Part shown: in pieces, positions 47,528 through 57,678 of the stretch
Layout of the letters: each line of letters begins with the position of its first letter
How positions within the stretch are numbered: position 1 is the first letter of the stretch
DNA from: Vibrio tarriae
GTDB lineage: Bacteria; Pseudomonadota; Gammaproteobacteria; Enterobacterales; Vibrionaceae
Direction of reading: 5' to 3'
Assembly: GCF_002216685.1 (NCBI RefSeq)
Contig: NZ_CP022353.1
Location: forward strand, 1,922,001 to 1,986,000
Length of the DNA stretch: 64,000 nucleotides
Notes under the pieces: generated by a model
Database searches by the model: none
Seen by the model: the letters and a program-made list of their open reading frames with translations, nothing else
Told to the model about the DNA's origin: nothing
Made by a program: the position numbers and the translations under genes

Positions 47528-49144
47528 TTACTCGCCTGCGAACTGCGCCATCATGTCGCGTGCGACTGCTTCCGCGACTTTGATGCCGTCAATCCCTGCT
47601 GACAAAATGCCGCCCGCATAACCGGCGCCTTCACCGGCTGGGTAGAAGCCTTTCAGGTTGATGCTTTGGAAATCTTTGCCGCGCTTGATGCACACCGGAG
47701 ATGAAGTACGCGTTTCCACGCCAGTCAGCAAGCCATCTTCAGAAGCAAAGCCTTTGATTTGGCGATCAAACTCAGGGATCGCTTCACGAATCGCTTCTAC
47801 AGCAAAGGCAGGCAGCGCTTTGGAAAGGTCGGTAAGCTTGATGCCCGGAGTGAAAGAAGGCTGTACATCGCCCAGTTCACTTGGGTTACGGCCTTTCAGG
47901 AAATCACCGATTTTCTGCGCAGGCGCATCATAAGTTTCGCCGCCCAGTTTATAAGCGTTAGCTTCCAGTTCACGTTGCAGACGAATGCCCGCCAGCGGAT
48001 CGCCTGGGTAATCTTGCTCTGGCGAAATGCCCACCACAATTGCGCTGTTGGCGTTACGTTCGGCACGCGAATATTGGCTCATGCCGTTGGTGACGACTCG
48101 ACCTTCTTCAGAGGTTGCTGCCACTACCGTGCCACCCGGACACATACAGAAGCTGTACACGGTGCGGCCATTTTTACAATGGTGTACCAGTTTGTAGTCT
48201 GCCGCGCCCAAAATCGGGTGCCCCGCACTTGGACCAAAGCGCGCTTCATCAATCATGGATTGCTTGTGTTCAATGCGGAAACCGACTGAGAATGGCTTGG
48301 CTTCCATGTACACACCACACGCATGCAGCATCTCAAAGGTATCACGCGCACTGTGGCCGACCGCGAGCACCACGTGACGAGATTGGATCTCTTCGCCGTT
48401 GGAGAGTGTCACGCCGGTGATTTGCCCATCTTGCATGTGGATATCGTCAACGCGGGTGCTAAAACGAATTTCACCACCCAATTCGATGATTTTCGCGCGC
48501 ATTTTTTCAATCATGGTCACCAGTTTAAAGGTGCCGATGTGCGGCTTACTCACATACAAAATCTCTTCTGGCGCGCCCGCTTCAACAAACTCGGTGATCA
48601 CTTTACGGCCGTAGAAGTTAGGATCTTTCACTTGGCTGTACAACTTACCATCGGAAAACGTACCTGCACCACCTTCACCAAACTGCACGTTCGATTCGGT
48701 ATTCAAAGTACGCTTACGCCAAAATCCGAAGGTATCTTTGGTACGCTCACGCACCTCTTTGCCGCGCTCAACGATGATCGGGTTAAAGCCCATTTGCGCC
48801 AGCACTAAGCCAGCAAACAGGCCACAAGGACCAAAACCAATCACCAGTGGACGCTCAGGTAGGTTCTCAGGTGCTTTGGCGACAAATTTGTAGGACATAT
48901 CCGGCGTTGGGCGCACGTGCTGATCTTTGCTGAACTTGGCGAGCAGTTTTTCTGGGTTCGCCACTTCCACATCAACGGTGTAAATCAGTTGGATATCGCT
49001 TTTTTTACGAGCATCGTAGCCACGTCTAAACAGAGTGAAAGAGAGGACTTGCTGAGCAGGAATTTTCAACTTGGCAGCAATGGCATCAAGCAGCGCGCCT
49101 TCCTCATGGTTGAGAGGCAGCTTAAGTTCAGTTAAACGTATCAT
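47528..49144 (-). CDS. FAD-dependent oxidoreductase (COG2509 type)
   Basis: Protein of 538 residues. An N-terminal domain of about 95 residues (RLTELKLPLNHEEGALLDAI) precedes the FAD-binding motif GFGPCG (103-108) with VERGKEVRERT, then FGEGGAGTFSDGKLYSQV and a C-terminal AGEGAGYAGGILSAGIDG that closes the FAD site. This is the conserved 'uncharacterised FAD-dependent dehydrogenase' family; its substrate is unknown. The ferredoxin gene is divergent, 247 bases away, and could be an electron partner, though this is speculative. Confidence 0.85.
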   Translation of the reverse strand: MIRLTELKLPLNHEEGALLDAIAAKLKIPAQQVLSFTLFRRGYDARKKSDIQLIYTVDVEVANPEKLLAKFSKDQHVRPTPDMSYKFVAKAPENLPERPLVIGFGPCGLFAGLVLAQMGFNPIIVERGKEVRERTKDTFGFWRKRTLNTESNVQFGEGGAGTFSDGKLYSQVKDPNFYGRKVITEFVEAGAPEEILYVSKPHIGTFKLVTMIEKMRAKIIELGGEIRFSTRVDDIHMQDGQITGVTLSNGEEIQSRHVVLAVGHSARDTFEMLHACGVYMEAKPFSVGFRIEHKQSMIDEARFGPSAGHPILGAADYKLVHHCKNGRTVYSFCMCPGGTVVAATSEEGRVVTNGMSQYSRAERNANSAIVVGISPEQDYPGDPLAGIRLQRELEANAYKLGGETYDAPAQKIGDFLKGRNPSELGDVQPSFTPGIKLTDLSKALPAFAVEAIREAIPEFDRQIKGFASEDGLLTGVETRTSSPVCIKRGKDFQSINLKGFYPAGEGAGYAGGILSAGIDGIKVAEAVARDMMAQFAGE

Positions 49145-49390
49145 GGGATGTCTCGTGGGTCATGGGTGTCTTAGCCTCACCACTGGCGTGGCGGCTCACA
49201 ATGGCGCGCATTTTACGAGAATTCGCCTCCACTGTCATATTAAAAGCTTTGTCTTAAGATTCGGGCAGGAAACGCCCACCATCGAAACGGCTTGGGTTGA
49301 ATTTTAGCGGCGGCGCAGTATCATCCCCGTTCTTGATTTTTGCGTACACTGTAGGTGTGCGAAACGGCTAACTAGATAGAGCGAATTGTC

Positions 49391-49714
49391 ATGGCTTTTG
49401 TCGTCACCGATAACTGTATCCAATGTAAATACACCGACTGTGTGGCGGTATGCCCCGCGGATGCGTTCCATGAAGGGCCGAACTTTATGGTGATCAACCC
49501 GATTGAGTGCATCGACTGTGGGCTGTGTGTGCCGGAATGTACCGCGCAAGCCATTTTTCAGGAAGACGAATTGGTGGGTGACCAACGGATTTTTATCGAG
49601 CTCAACGCCGAGTTGGCGGAGCATTGGCCAAATCTGACCGAAGTGAAGCCGGCGATGGAAGACGCCGCAAAGTGGGATGGTGTGCCGAACAAACTGGATA
49701 TGCTGGAGAAGTAA
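49391..49714 (+). CDS. fdxA: 7Fe-8S ferredoxin
   Basis: Ferredoxin of 107 residues. Cys at 9, 12, 17 and 21 and at 40, 43, 46 and 50: the CXXC-X4-C-X3-C and CXXCXXCXXXC layout of Azotobacter-type FdxA, which binds one [3Fe-4S] and one [4Fe-4S] cluster. The extended C-terminus ([20 protein letters not shown]) is also typical. Electron carrier; partner unknown. Confidence 0.92.
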   Translation: MAFVVTDNCIQCKYTDCVAVCPADAFHEGPNFMVINPIECIDCGLCVPECTAQAIFQEDELVGDQRIFIELNAELAEHWPNLTEVKPAMEDAAKWDGVPNKLDMLEK

Positions 49715-49742
49715 AACCAGCCGCGAGCTTGAGCGCGCAATC

Positions 49743-49783
49743 CCTTAAGACCGCATTACCTTAAGACCATAGCGCCTTAAGAC
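49743..49783. repeat. three CCTTAAGAC repeats
   Basis: CCTTAAGAC occurs at 49743, 49759 and 49775, i.e. exactly every 16 bases, just after fdxA and before its terminator. Confidence 0.6.
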
Positions 49784-49799
49784 AAAAAGCCTAGAGATG

Positions 49800-49836
49800 A
49801 AAAAAGCGTCGGATGATCCGACGCTTTTTTGTTTTA
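49800..49836. terminator. bidirectional terminator after fdxA
   Basis: AAAAAGCGTCGGA-TGA-TCCGACGCTTTTTT. Confidence 0.88.
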
Positions 49837-49861
49837 GGTATATTCGTTTTAGGTAAATGTA

Positions 49862-50596
49862 TTAACTATGCTGACGGCGAATATTATCGATAATGATCCC
49901 CGTTGCCATCGCGACATTGAGTGATTCAGCTCCACCAAAGGCTGGTATGGTGATCTTATCCGTCACGTACTGCGCCGCTTGCTCGCGAATACCGTGAGAT
50001 TCACTGCCCATCAGCAAAATTCCTTCCGCTTTAAAGGCGGTTTGATGCACGCTCACCCCTTCCAAAAATGCACCGTACACTGGCAAATTCGCCTTGGCTA
50101 GGTAGTCAGGTAAATCCACTTGGCTGACTTGCACGCGGCCAAAACTGCCCATCGTGGCGCTGATGGTTTTCGGGTTATACGGGTCGGCGCAATCTTGGCT
50201 GGCGATGATGTGCGAAATGCCATACCAATCCGCCACACGAATAATGGTGCCCAAATTACCGGGATCGGAAACGCCATCCAACGCAATCATCAACCCTTGT
50301 GCTTTAGGCACCTCAATATGTGGGATCGCCACCACCGCAATCGCGGCGTTGTTGCTCACCAAGGTGCTGACTTTGGTTAAATCATCCAAGGTTGCCTCAA
50401 TACTCTCGAAACCGGCTAAGGCTTGTGCGTGCTCGGCGAGAAACTCGGCGGTCGCAAAAATGTGTTGTACGTTCAGCGTGCTGTTGGTCAGCTCTAGGAC
50501 GTTTTTCTCGCCCTGAACCAGAAATAAGCCGTGCGCTTTGCGCTGTTTCTTCTGCCCTAAAGCGCGAATTAATTTGAGTTGGGTTTTCGAAATCAT
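49862..50596 (-). CDS. TrmH/SpoU-family RNA 2'-O-methyltransferase
   Basis: SPOUT methyltransferase of 244 residues from ATG 50596 (MISKTQLKLIRALGQKKQRK); the frame is open a little further. N-terminal substrate-binding domain (about 1-95), then the three SPOUT motifs: DPGNLGTIIRVADW, MGSESHGI and AESLNVAMATGI. Members act on tRNA or rRNA ribose; the exact target is not evident. It is the gene nearest the citrate cluster but is separated from it by a terminator. Confidence 0.85.
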   Translation of the reverse strand: MISKTQLKLIRALGQKKQRKAHGLFLVQGEKNVLELTNSTLNVQHIFATAEFLAEHAQALAGFESIEATLDDLTKVSTLVSNNAAIAVVAIPHIEVPKAQGLMIALDGVSDPGNLGTIIRVADWYGISHIIASQDCADPYNPKTISATMGSFGRVQVSQVDLPDYLAKANLPVYGAFLEGVSVHQTAFKAEGILLMGSESHGIREQAAQYVTDKITIPAFGGAESLNVAMATGIIIDNIRRQHS

Positions 50597-50710
50597 GGTG
50601 CTGTCCGAGATAAATGCCGGCGAATTATAGTGCAAAGCCCTCACGAGCTAAAGGGGCGCGTAAGGGAACCAACCAGTGGGTACAGCAAAACATGTGGGAT
50701 ATTCAGTGGG

Positions 50711-50740
50711 ATCAAAAACGCCCTGCTTTTAACAGGGCGT
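50711..50740 (-). terminator. terminator of the citCDEFXG operon
   Basis: ACGCCCTG-CTTTTAA-CAGGGCGT; followed on the minus strand by TTTTTGAT, 24 bases after the citG stop. Confidence 0.8.
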
Positions 50741-50763
50741 AGCTCAGAAATGAGCGAGAGAGA

Positions 50764-51705
50764 TCAATGGCGCACTTTAAATAGCTGCACTAACTCGTTA
50801 ATAAGCCAAGTGGCGGCCAGTAAATCTGCGCTACCGCCGGGGCTTAAATGTTTTTCAATCAGCGCACTATCGAGCGCCGTAAGAGCTTGTTCGATTTCTT
50901 GATACAAGAAACCGCCTTTGCCGAGCAGTTGCTGGGCTTGTTCTTGCACAAAACGTAGCCCTTCTAAGCCACCCCGGGCGGCGAGGTTACTGTCGTTATT
51001 ATTGGCCATCAGCACCAATAAGGTATGCCACAAGGCTTGCTCGGTGCTTGCCCCTTGGTTTAAACAGGTTTGATAGGCTGGCAGCGCATGTCGCATCACC
51101 ATCGCAAGGCCAGAAGCGGCTTCTCCACGTGCACCGGTTAAACCGTATTGGCGATAAATCCGCTCGCCTGCGGTTTCAGGAGACGATTCACGCTTCGCTT
51201 TTAGCTCATCGATAACCAAAAACTGGCACGCTTGACGAATGGTTTCGCCAATATGCTGCGCATCGATTTTGAGTTGATTGGCTTTGAGCCATCCTACCGA
51301 GCCACAAATGAGCCCCAAAATAAAAATCATCCCTTTATGGGTATTCACCCCTTGAGTCGCTGCAAACATAGCTTGCTCAGCTTCTATGCCAATGGGTCGC
51401 AACGCAGTCAACAACTGGGCGGCTGGATTTCCCGCACACTCCCAACCTGCACTGACAAAAGATTGTAGATATGGCGCAATCGCCTCGGCACTGGCGATAA
51501 AAGTGTTGAGATCCATATCGCGGTGTGCACCATTATTGGCGGTATCCACCAAACCCGGTTTAGGGGTGAGATGCACCTCCAACATCATGGCATGGTAGGC
51601 CAGATGCCCCACTAAGCGGGGCAAGCTGAAGGTTTTCTCGCCGCAAGCCGTTGAGGCTTGGCTGGGGAGTTCGAACAGAAGATCAAGCGCAGCAGGTATA
51701 GTCAT
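50764..51705 (-). CDS. citG: 2-(5''-triphosphoribosyl)-3'-dephospho-CoA synthase CitG
   Basis: CitG of 313 residues. It joins ATP and dephospho-CoA to make the precursor of the citrate lyase prosthetic group. Conserved VHLTPKPGLVDTANNGAHRDMD, THKGMIFILGLICGSVGWL and LTGARGEAASGL are all present. Its start overlaps the citX end by 23 bases; last gene of the operon. Confidence 0.94.
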   Translation of the reverse strand: MTIPAALDLLFELPSQASTACGEKTFSLPRLVGHLAYHAMMLEVHLTPKPGLVDTANNGAHRDMDLNTFIASAEAIAPYLQSFVSAGWECAGNPAAQLLTALRPIGIEAEQAMFAATQGVNTHKGMIFILGLICGSVGWLKANQLKIDAQHIGETIRQACQFLVIDELKAKRESSPETAGERIYRQYGLTGARGEAASGLAMVMRHALPAYQTCLNQGASTEQALWHTLLVLMANNNDSNLAARGGLEGLRFVQEQAQQLLGKGGFLYQEIEQALTALDSALIEKHLSPGGSADLLAATWLINELVQLFKVRH

Positions 51706-52219
51706 GAGTCATCTCCTCAATTTTCGCCAGCAAAGCCTCGACACTGTGCTGCCGCGAGCGAGCACAGATCACGGCATCTCGTTCACACAGCAGGCAGCGC
51801 CGTCTTGGCAGCTGCGCACCTTGGCGCGAGATAATATGTCCATCGACATCAAGTACATCCAGATCCATCAGTCGCCCCAGCGGGTGTTCGCGTTCAATCT
51901 TCATCATGGCTTTTTTCAGCATGCTGGCTGACGGAGCCTGAATCACCACAAAGGCTTCCGGTCCGGTTTTTTCCACCAACAACTGACAAGCCACTTGCCG
52001 CCAGCCCGTTTTCTGACAGAGCTCTTGAATGGCACGAATACCTGCATCCATCACGGTTTGGCTCGCTGGGCACAGTTTTACTGCGCCCGGCATGTTAACC
52101 GTGAAAGAAACCAGAGGCAGTGAATGGCGTTTTAGCCACTCACTTTGCTGCCGAACCCGCACTTCTTTACGCAGAAGTAACTGGTCCAGACTGACTGAAA
52201 GATCCGGATGGTAACTCAT
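51683..52219 (-). CDS. citX: holo-citrate lyase synthase (apo-citrate lyase phosphoribosyl-dephospho-CoA transferase) CitX
   Basis: CitX of 178 residues, which transfers the CitG product to CitD Ser14. Conserved segments LSVSLDQLLLRKEVRVRQQS, LVSFTVNMPGAVKL and LGRLMDLDVLDVDG, plus a C-terminal CLLCERDAVICARSRQHS. The stop codon overlaps the citG start, and the start overlaps the citF stop by four bases. Confidence 0.94.
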   Translation of the reverse strand: MSYHPDLSVSLDQLLLRKEVRVRQQSEWLKRHSLPLVSFTVNMPGAVKLCPASQTVMDAGIRAIQELCQKTGWRQVACQLLVEKTGPEAFVVIQAPSASMLKKAMMKIEREHPLGRLMDLDVLDVDGHIISRQGAQLPRRRCLLCERDAVICARSRQHSVEALLAKIEEMTHDYTCCA

Positions 52220-53745
52220 AGGCTTTTTACCTGTTTGATGACATCAATGATCGAACCGTCACGGTAGTGAACAAAGGCAACGGTTTTGTCTTCAAATTGC
52301 AACGCTTGCGGTTTGCCCGTCAGCAACTCGGCGCGCTGTTGCAACGCTTCAATCTCCACCACTGGCAGTTGCGCCGCGATGAAACGCTCTTTCAACTCGG
52401 GACGACTCGGGTTGACCGCGATACCTTGATCCGTCACCAGCACATCGATGGTGGACCCTGGTGTGATGACGTTGGTGACTTTGTCGACCACGGTCGGAAT
52501 GCGGCCACGCACCAAAGGCGCCACAATGATGGACAAACTTGCCGCGGCCGCCGTGTCACAGTGGCCGCCAGAAGCGCCGCGAATTACCCCATCAGATCCA
52601 GTAATGACGTTGACGTTAAACTGGGTATCAATTTCCAGTGCGCTTAGGATAACCACATCCAGTCGATCCACCGCCGCCCCTTTCGAGCTTGGGTTGGCGT
52701 ACTCGTTAGCGGAAATTTCCAGATGATGCGGATTGCGCGCTAACGAACCCGCCGCCACGGAATCGAAACACTGCACATCGAGCAAATAATCAATCAGCCC
52801 CTGCTCATGCATTTCCACCATGGTTGCGGTAATGCCACCTAGGGCGAAAGAAGCGCGAATGTCTTGGCGCAGCATCTTCTCTTTCAAAAAGCGCGCAACC
52901 GCGAGCGATGCACCACCCGAGCCTGTCTGCATCGAAAATCCATCATAGAAATAGCCCGAATGTTCGATGACTTCTGCGGCATGTTTGGCAATGAGCAGCT
53001 CGCGCGGGTTAGTGGTCATTCGCGTGGCATCCCCACCGATTTTGCTTGGATCGCCCACTTCCGCCACTTCCACCACCGCATCAACACGGTCTTGAGTAAT
53101 AGATGCAGGGAAATTCGGGAAGCCGACGATCGCTTCAGTCAGCATCACCACTTTTTCAGCGTGCTCGGCATCGACTTTGGCATAGCCAAGTGAACCGCAA
53201 TTGGATTTGCCTTTAAAACCGTTGGCGTTACCAAACTCATCACAACAAGGCACACCAATAAACGCCATGTCGATGTACAGCTCACCACTTTGGATTAGAT
53301 GTACACGACCACCGTGCGAGTGAATATGTACTGGTTCATCAAGCAGGCCGTTAGAAATGCTGTCGGCTAACGCTCCGCGGATCCCTGAGGTGTAAATCTT
53401 GCTCACTACGCCGTTTTTGATGTGTTCAATCAAAGGCGAGTGACAAGACGTGAGCGAGCTTGAGGCGAGCGTGAGGTTTTTAATCCCCAGTTCAGCAATC
53501 ACCTCCATCACCAGATTGACGGTTTTATCACCGCCACGAAACGCATGGTGGAAAGAGATGGTCATGCCATCTTTTAAGCCAAGATCGACAATCGCTTCAC
53601 GGATCGAACTTTTCACCTTACGGCTTTTTTTGGTTGGCTCATCCAGCAGATGCGGCGTGATCGCGTGCGCTTGGGTGTAAGGTGTCAACGCGTAGCGTTC
53701 CACTTCCAGCACAGACAGAGGGTTATTTAATGTATTGATACTCAT
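52216..53745 (-). CDS. citF: citrate lyase alpha subunit (citrate:acetyl-ACP transferase)
   Basis: CitF of 509 residues from ATG 53745 (MSINTLNNPLSVLEVERYAL). Conserved SFHHAFRGGDKTVNLVMEVI near the start, and GSGGASLAVARFLKEKMLRQ later. It swaps acetyl for citryl on CitD. The frame continues upstream of 53745 through citE coding sequence and is not used. It is 10 bases downstream of citE. Confidence 0.95.
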   Translation of the reverse strand: MSINTLNNPLSVLEVERYALTPYTQAHAITPHLLDEPTKKSRKVKSSIREAIVDLGLKDGMTISFHHAFRGGDKTVNLVMEVIAELGIKNLTLASSSLTSCHSPLIEHIKNGVVSKIYTSGIRGALADSISNGLLDEPVHIHSHGGRVHLIQSGELYIDMAFIGVPCCDEFGNANGFKGKSNCGSLGYAKVDAEHAEKVVMLTEAIVGFPNFPASITQDRVDAVVEVAEVGDPSKIGGDATRMTTNPRELLIAKHAAEVIEHSGYFYDGFSMQTGSGGASLAVARFLKEKMLRQDIRASFALGGITATMVEMHEQGLIDYLLDVQCFDSVAAGSLARNPHHLEISANEYANPSSKGAAVDRLDVVILSALEIDTQFNVNVITGSDGVIRGASGGHCDTAAAASLSIIVAPLVRGRIPTVVDKVTNVITPGSTIDVLVTDQGIAVNPSRPELKERFIAAQLPVVEIEALQQRAELLTGKPQALQFEDKTVAFVHYRDGSIIDVIKQVKSL

Positions 53746-53755
53746 GAGATGACCT

Positions 53756-54631
53756 TTAGTGTTTGATGCCGGATTCAGCACGTTGCAGTGTCCAACGTGC
53801 GCGTTCGATGATGGGTCCATCGACCATTTTGCCGTTGAGAGAAACCACGCCCAGCCCTTTCGCAGCCGCTTCTTCTGCCGCTTCAATCACCGCGATGGCG
53901 TGATCGACCTCTTTTTGCGTTGGGGCAAACACGTTGTGCAGCAGGTCAATCTGGCGCGGGTTAATCAGTGACTTGCCATCAAAACCAAGCTGCTTGATGT
54001 GCTCCGCTTCACGCAGGAATCCCTCTTCGTTATTGGCATCGGAATACACGGTATCAAACGCCATGATCCCTGCTGCACGCGCCGCTTGCAAAATCGAGCA
54101 GCGCGCAAACAGCAGCTCAATCCCTTCCGCTGAACGCTGCGTACGTAAATCACGCACATAGTCTTCCGCACCGAGCGCAATCCCAATCAGGCGGCGTGAG
54201 CTAAAAGCAATCTCGACCGCATTGTTAATGCCTTGCGCGGTTTCAATCGCGGCCAGCATGCGCGTGCTGCCCACTTCACGTCCGCATTCACGTTCGATCT
54301 GTTCGATGACTTTTTCCATCTCAATCACATCGTTCGCGTTATCGGTTTTCGGCAGACGTACCACTTTGGCTCCGCCGCGCACCACGGCATTGAGATCTTT
54401 GATACCGAATTCAGAATCGAGCGGATTGACCCGCACCACGGTTTCTATCTCTTGATACATAGGGTGTTGAAGCGCATGGAACACCAACATCCGCGCGGTG
54501 TCTTTTTCACGCAGCGCGACCGAGTCTTCCAGATCGAACATGATCGAATCCGGTTGATAAATAAAGGTATTGCTGAGCATGGCGGCATTCGCGCCCGGCA
54601 CAAATAACATACTGCGACGAAGTTTGGTCAT
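53756..54631 (-). CDS. citE: citrate lyase beta subunit (citryl-ACP lyase)
   Basis: CitE of 291 residues from ATG 54631, which overlaps the citD stop by four bases. [20 protein letters not shown], the Mg-binding [28 protein letters not shown] and [18 protein letters not shown] are the family signature. It cleaves citryl-ACP to acetyl-ACP and oxaloacetate. Confidence 0.96.
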   Translation of the reverse strand: MTKLRRSMLFVPGANAAMLSNTFIYQPDSIMFDLEDSVALREKDTARMLVFHALQHPMYQEIETVVRVNPLDSEFGIKDLNAVVRGGAKVVRLPKTDNANDVIEMEKVIEQIERECGREVGSTRMLAAIETAQGINNAVEIAFSSRRLIGIALGAEDYVRDLRTQRSAEGIELLFARCSILQAARAAGIMAFDTVYSDANNEEGFLREAEHIKQLGFDGKSLINPRQIDLLHNVFAPTQKEVDHAIAVIEAAEEAAAKGLGVVSLNGKMVDGPIIERARWTLQRAESGIKH

Positions 54632-54924
54632 GATAGCTGGCTCCATTCAATGTTCTGAACATCACAAGCGCGCATCACTGCGGCCTGTACGCGCGCGCGG
54701 ATCACACAATCCAGCGCGCCTTTGTCTTCGATGGTGACCAGAGCATCGTGCACCTCCATCGCTTCGAGGGTGTGCAGTACGACCTGACGAATCGCATGAC
54801 CAAATTGCTGCTCTACGGTACTGTCTAACACCAGTTCAATACCGCCATCGTTATTGGGTTCAATCCGAACCTGAAGATCACTGGATTCCAGTGTTCCCGC
54901 AAAGGCGGGATGGGCAATTTTCAT
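54628..54924 (-). CDS. citD: citrate lyase gamma subunit (acyl carrier protein)
   Basis: CitD of 98 residues: [20 protein letters not shown] with the prosthetic-group Ser14 in GTLESSD, and the conserved [18 protein letters not shown] near the end. It carries the phosphoribosyl-dephospho-CoA arm made by CitG and CitX and acetylated by CitC. Confidence 0.95.
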   Translation of the reverse strand: MKIAHPAFAGTLESSDLQVRIEPNNDGGIELVLDSTVEQQFGHAIRQVVLHTLEAMEVHDALVTIEDKGALDCVIRARVQAAVMRACDVQNIEWSQLS

Positions 54925-54975
54925 GGGTACAACCTTGTTAATGAGTTATTGGATAAAACAATGTCAACACTGTGC

Positions 54976-56031
54976 TCATACTGCTAACAGTTGTGGAGCT
55001 GCCTGTAGCGAATGTTCCACATAGTGCTGACAAAGGTAGGAATAGGTCGTTTTCGGCACGAGATCCGCAATCGCGGCAACGCCAAATTGTTTGAGCAAGT
55101 AACGCACGCGCGATGCTGAAATCGGCTGCGAAGCTTGCTGACTACGCTCAATTTCCACCACGGTGATCGGGGCACTTAAATCGTGCTCTTCTTCCAACCA
55201 GCGGCGCATCGCTTGGTTGTAGTGACGCGTCACCGTACAAATCGGCTCACTGCCAACAAAACGATGAGTAATACCAAGGGCTGGCGCGATTGAATGGCGG
55301 AATATACTTAAATCCAGCGCTGTATGTGATTGATTCACGACTTGCTGATCTTTAATAAAATAACTGGGGAAGGTCGCGCGTGAAATAATATAATCTGAGC
55401 CAGAATGAATAGTTAAATTCAATAAATGCTTACTACCCGCCTTAATCATGGCCATGCGATCAGCGTAAGAAAAATCTTTATTCTCTGCTTTCACGACAAA
55501 TAAATGCACCCAATCACATTGCTCACAGGCTTGTTCAATTAAATATTGATGACCTAAAGTAAATGGATTCGCATTCATCACAATGCTGCCAATCTTACGG
55601 CCAGACATTTTTAATAACTGCAACTGCTTGCAATAAACTGAAAGGCGGTTTGGGCTATTTTCTAATAAAGCAATATGAGGTTCTACTTTATCAACCAAGA
55701 AGAAACCACACTGTCTGAATAAATCAATATTTTCTGGTTTAGTAAACAGAAATAATGAAAATCGCCCCATTTCATAAGCGAAGTTAGTTAATTCCGTCAT
55801 CAGTTTGAGCGCAAAACCAGTACCTTGCAGCGCAGGAGAAACCGCAATGGATTTCAACACATGCCCAGCAATTCCACCGCAAGCGATGATTTGGCTTGTG
55901 CCATAAGCCACTACAAAATGTTCGACATCCTCATCTACCGTGAGCTGATGTTGGCAAAGGAACTCTTTAATCTGCAATAGCTTGGTTTTATTCTTGGTTG
56001 AAACTCGCGAGAAGGTATAAATATCCACCAT
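54976..56031 (-). CDS. citC: citrate lyase ligase (acetate:SH-citrate lyase ligase) CitC
   Basis: CitC of 351 residues from ATG 56031 (GAGG site 9 bases upstream). An N-terminal GNAT-like domain (about 1-125) is followed by a nucleotidyltransferase-type domain with NPFTLGHQYLIE (an HxGH-type ATP site) and SASRVRYLL. It activates citrate lyase by acetylating CitD with acetate and ATP. First gene of the operon; divergent from citS. Confidence 0.94.
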   Translation of the reverse strand: MVDIYTFSRVSTKNKTKLLQIKEFLCQHQLTVDEDVEHFVVAYGTSQIIACGGIAGHVLKSIAVSPALQGTGFALKLMTELTNFAYEMGRFSLFLFTKPENIDLFRQCGFFLVDKVEPHIALLENSPNRLSVYCKQLQLLKMSGRKIGSIVMNANPFTLGHQYLIEQACEQCDWVHLFVVKAENKDFSYADRMAMIKAGSKHLLNLTIHSGSDYIISRATFPSYFIKDQQVVNQSHTALDLSIFRHSIAPALGITHRFVGSEPICTVTRHYNQAMRRWLEEEHDLSAPITVVEIERSQQASQPISASRVRYLLKQFGVAAIADLVPKTTYSYLCQHYVEHSLQAAPQLLAV

Positions 56032-56307
56032 GGTCGGCTTCCTCACCTATTTTTTCTGGCTTTATTATCTAAATTCAGACGAAAAGGTTTAATGAAGGCA
56101 ATCACTTTATTTCCCGCCGTTAACGCTCTTTATGGTTTTAATGAATTTAATTCCTATCTCATTGATTTTATACACCATTTTAAATTTAAATCATAAAAAC
56201 CATTGAGATTTTAAAAGCCACTGGTTTGAATGACTATTTTCACAATTATTAATGGATATTTTATTTAATGTAGTAAACGTCTTAATAACCTCATTGGACA
56301 TGGAATT
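56032..56307. promoter_or_regulatory. divergent citC / citS promoter region
   Basis: 276 AT-rich bases with many A/T tracts and inverted repeats of ATTTAAAT type (about 56172-56190). In Klebsiella and in V. cholerae the response regulator CitB binds AT-rich sites in this divergent region; I infer the same here. No convincing CRP site was seen. Confidence 0.55.
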
Positions 56308-57654
56308 ATGAACGAGAAAACTCTACATTTAGATAAAAAGTCCGCAACAGTAGGTGGATTTAATCTAAGCCAAACCAAAATATTTGGCACCCCACTCCCT
56401 TTATTTTTATTTTTACTGGTCACTGTATTAGCCGCTCATTTTACTGACACTTTACCTAGCGGTCTGGTTGGTGGTTTTGCTTTTATGTTTGTCATCGGCG
56501 CGATATTTGGCGAAGTCGGCAAACGTCTACCGATTTTTAATAAATACATCGGCGGTGCGCCGGTAATGATTTTCTTGGTTGCCGCTTGGTTCGTCCATAT
56601 GGGCTGGCTCAGTGACCGAGAAATCAAAACCGTGACCGAAGTGATGGATAAGAGCAAGTTCTTGGATCTGTTCATCGCAGTGCTGATCACTGGTTCTATT
56701 CTGGCGGTCAACCGTAAACTGCTGATCCGTTCTCTGGCTGGCTACATTCCAACCATTCTCGCCGCGGTTGCTGGTGCAGCAATGTTTGGTATCGCTATCG
56801 GCCTAGTATTTGGAATCTCTCCGGATCGCATCATGATGCTGTACGTGCTACCGATTATGGGTGGTGGTAATGGTGCGGGCGCTATCCCTCTTTCCGAAAT
56901 TTATGAATCGGTCACGGGTGGATCTAAAGAGCAGTACTACTCGGTTGCAATCGCGATTCTGACCATTGCCAACATTGTCGCCATCGTCGCCGCAGCGGTG
57001 ATCAATATCATCGGCGAAAAAATGCCTTCACTGACTGGTAATGGTGAGCTGGTACGTCGCACCAAGCTGGATGTGAGCGAAGAAGCGAAAACCCTCAACG
57101 TCACTCACCGTGAAATTGCTATCGGCTTGATGTTGGCAGCCTGTGTGTACACCTTCTCTTATGCGCTATCGAAAGAGATTCTGCCTGGTTTTGGCACCAT
57201 CCAAATCCACACCTTTGCTTACATGGTGGTGATCATCGCCATCCTTAACGCGGCGGGTTTGTGCAGTGATGAAATCAAAGAAGGTGCGAAACGTCTGTCG
57301 AATTTCTTCTCAAAACAGATGCTGTGGCTATTGATGGTCGGCGTTGGTATTGCTTACACCGATCTGGCTGAAATCATCAACGCACTCACTTTTGCTAACG
57401 TGATCATTGCTAGTGTGATTGTACTTGGTGCGATTGTCGGTGCGGCATTAGGTGGCTGGGCAATGGGCTTCTACCCTGTTGAAGCTTCTATCACTGCAGG
57501 CCTATGTATGGCGAACCGCGGTGGTTCAGGTGACCTTGAAGTGCTTGCAGCTTCTAACCGTATGAGCTTGCTCTCTTACGCACAAATCTCTTCACGTCTG
57601 GGTGGTGGCATTGTGCTCGTTATCGCCAGCGTGGTGTTCGGTATGTTTGTTTAA
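56308..57654 (+). CDS. citS: Na+/citrate symporter CitS (2-hydroxycarboxylate transporter family)
   Basis: 2HCT-family transporter of 448 residues with about 11 membrane segments and two re-entrant loops, each marked by a GGxG motif: GGGNGAGAIPLSEIYE (first) and NRGGSGDLEVLAASNRM (second). Cytoplasmic N-terminus of about 25 residues. It brings in citrate with Na+ for fermentation. It starts the plus-strand citS-oadGAB-citAB group. Confidence 0.94.
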   Translation: MNEKTLHLDKKSATVGGFNLSQTKIFGTPLPLFLFLLVTVLAAHFTDTLPSGLVGGFAFMFVIGAIFGEVGKRLPIFNKYIGGAPVMIFLVAAWFVHMGWLSDREIKTVTEVMDKSKFLDLFIAVLITGSILAVNRKLLIRSLAGYIPTILAAVAGAAMFGIAIGLVFGISPDRIMMLYVLPIMGGGNGAGAIPLSEIYESVTGGSKEQYYSVAIAILTIANIVAIVAAAVINIIGEKMPSLTGNGELVRRTKLDVSEEAKTLNVTHREIAIGLMLAACVYTFSYALSKEILPGFGTIQIHTFAYMVVIIAILNAAGLCSDEIKEGAKRLSNFFSKQMLWLLMVGVGIAYTDLAEIINALTFANVIIASVIVLGAIVGAALGGWAMGFYPVEASITAGLCMANRGGSGDLEVLAASNRMSLLSYAQISSRLGGGIVLVIASVVFGMFV

Positions 57655-57678
57655 CCCCCCTGCTCCTTGGGATTATTT

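Noticed and set aside
53746-53886. Longer N-terminus for citF
   Set aside because: It overlaps the end of citE and has no similarity to citrate lyase alpha subunits.
56032-56307. CRP site in the citC-citS promoter region
   Set aside because: No TGTGA-N6-TCACA sequence with acceptable match was found by eye.
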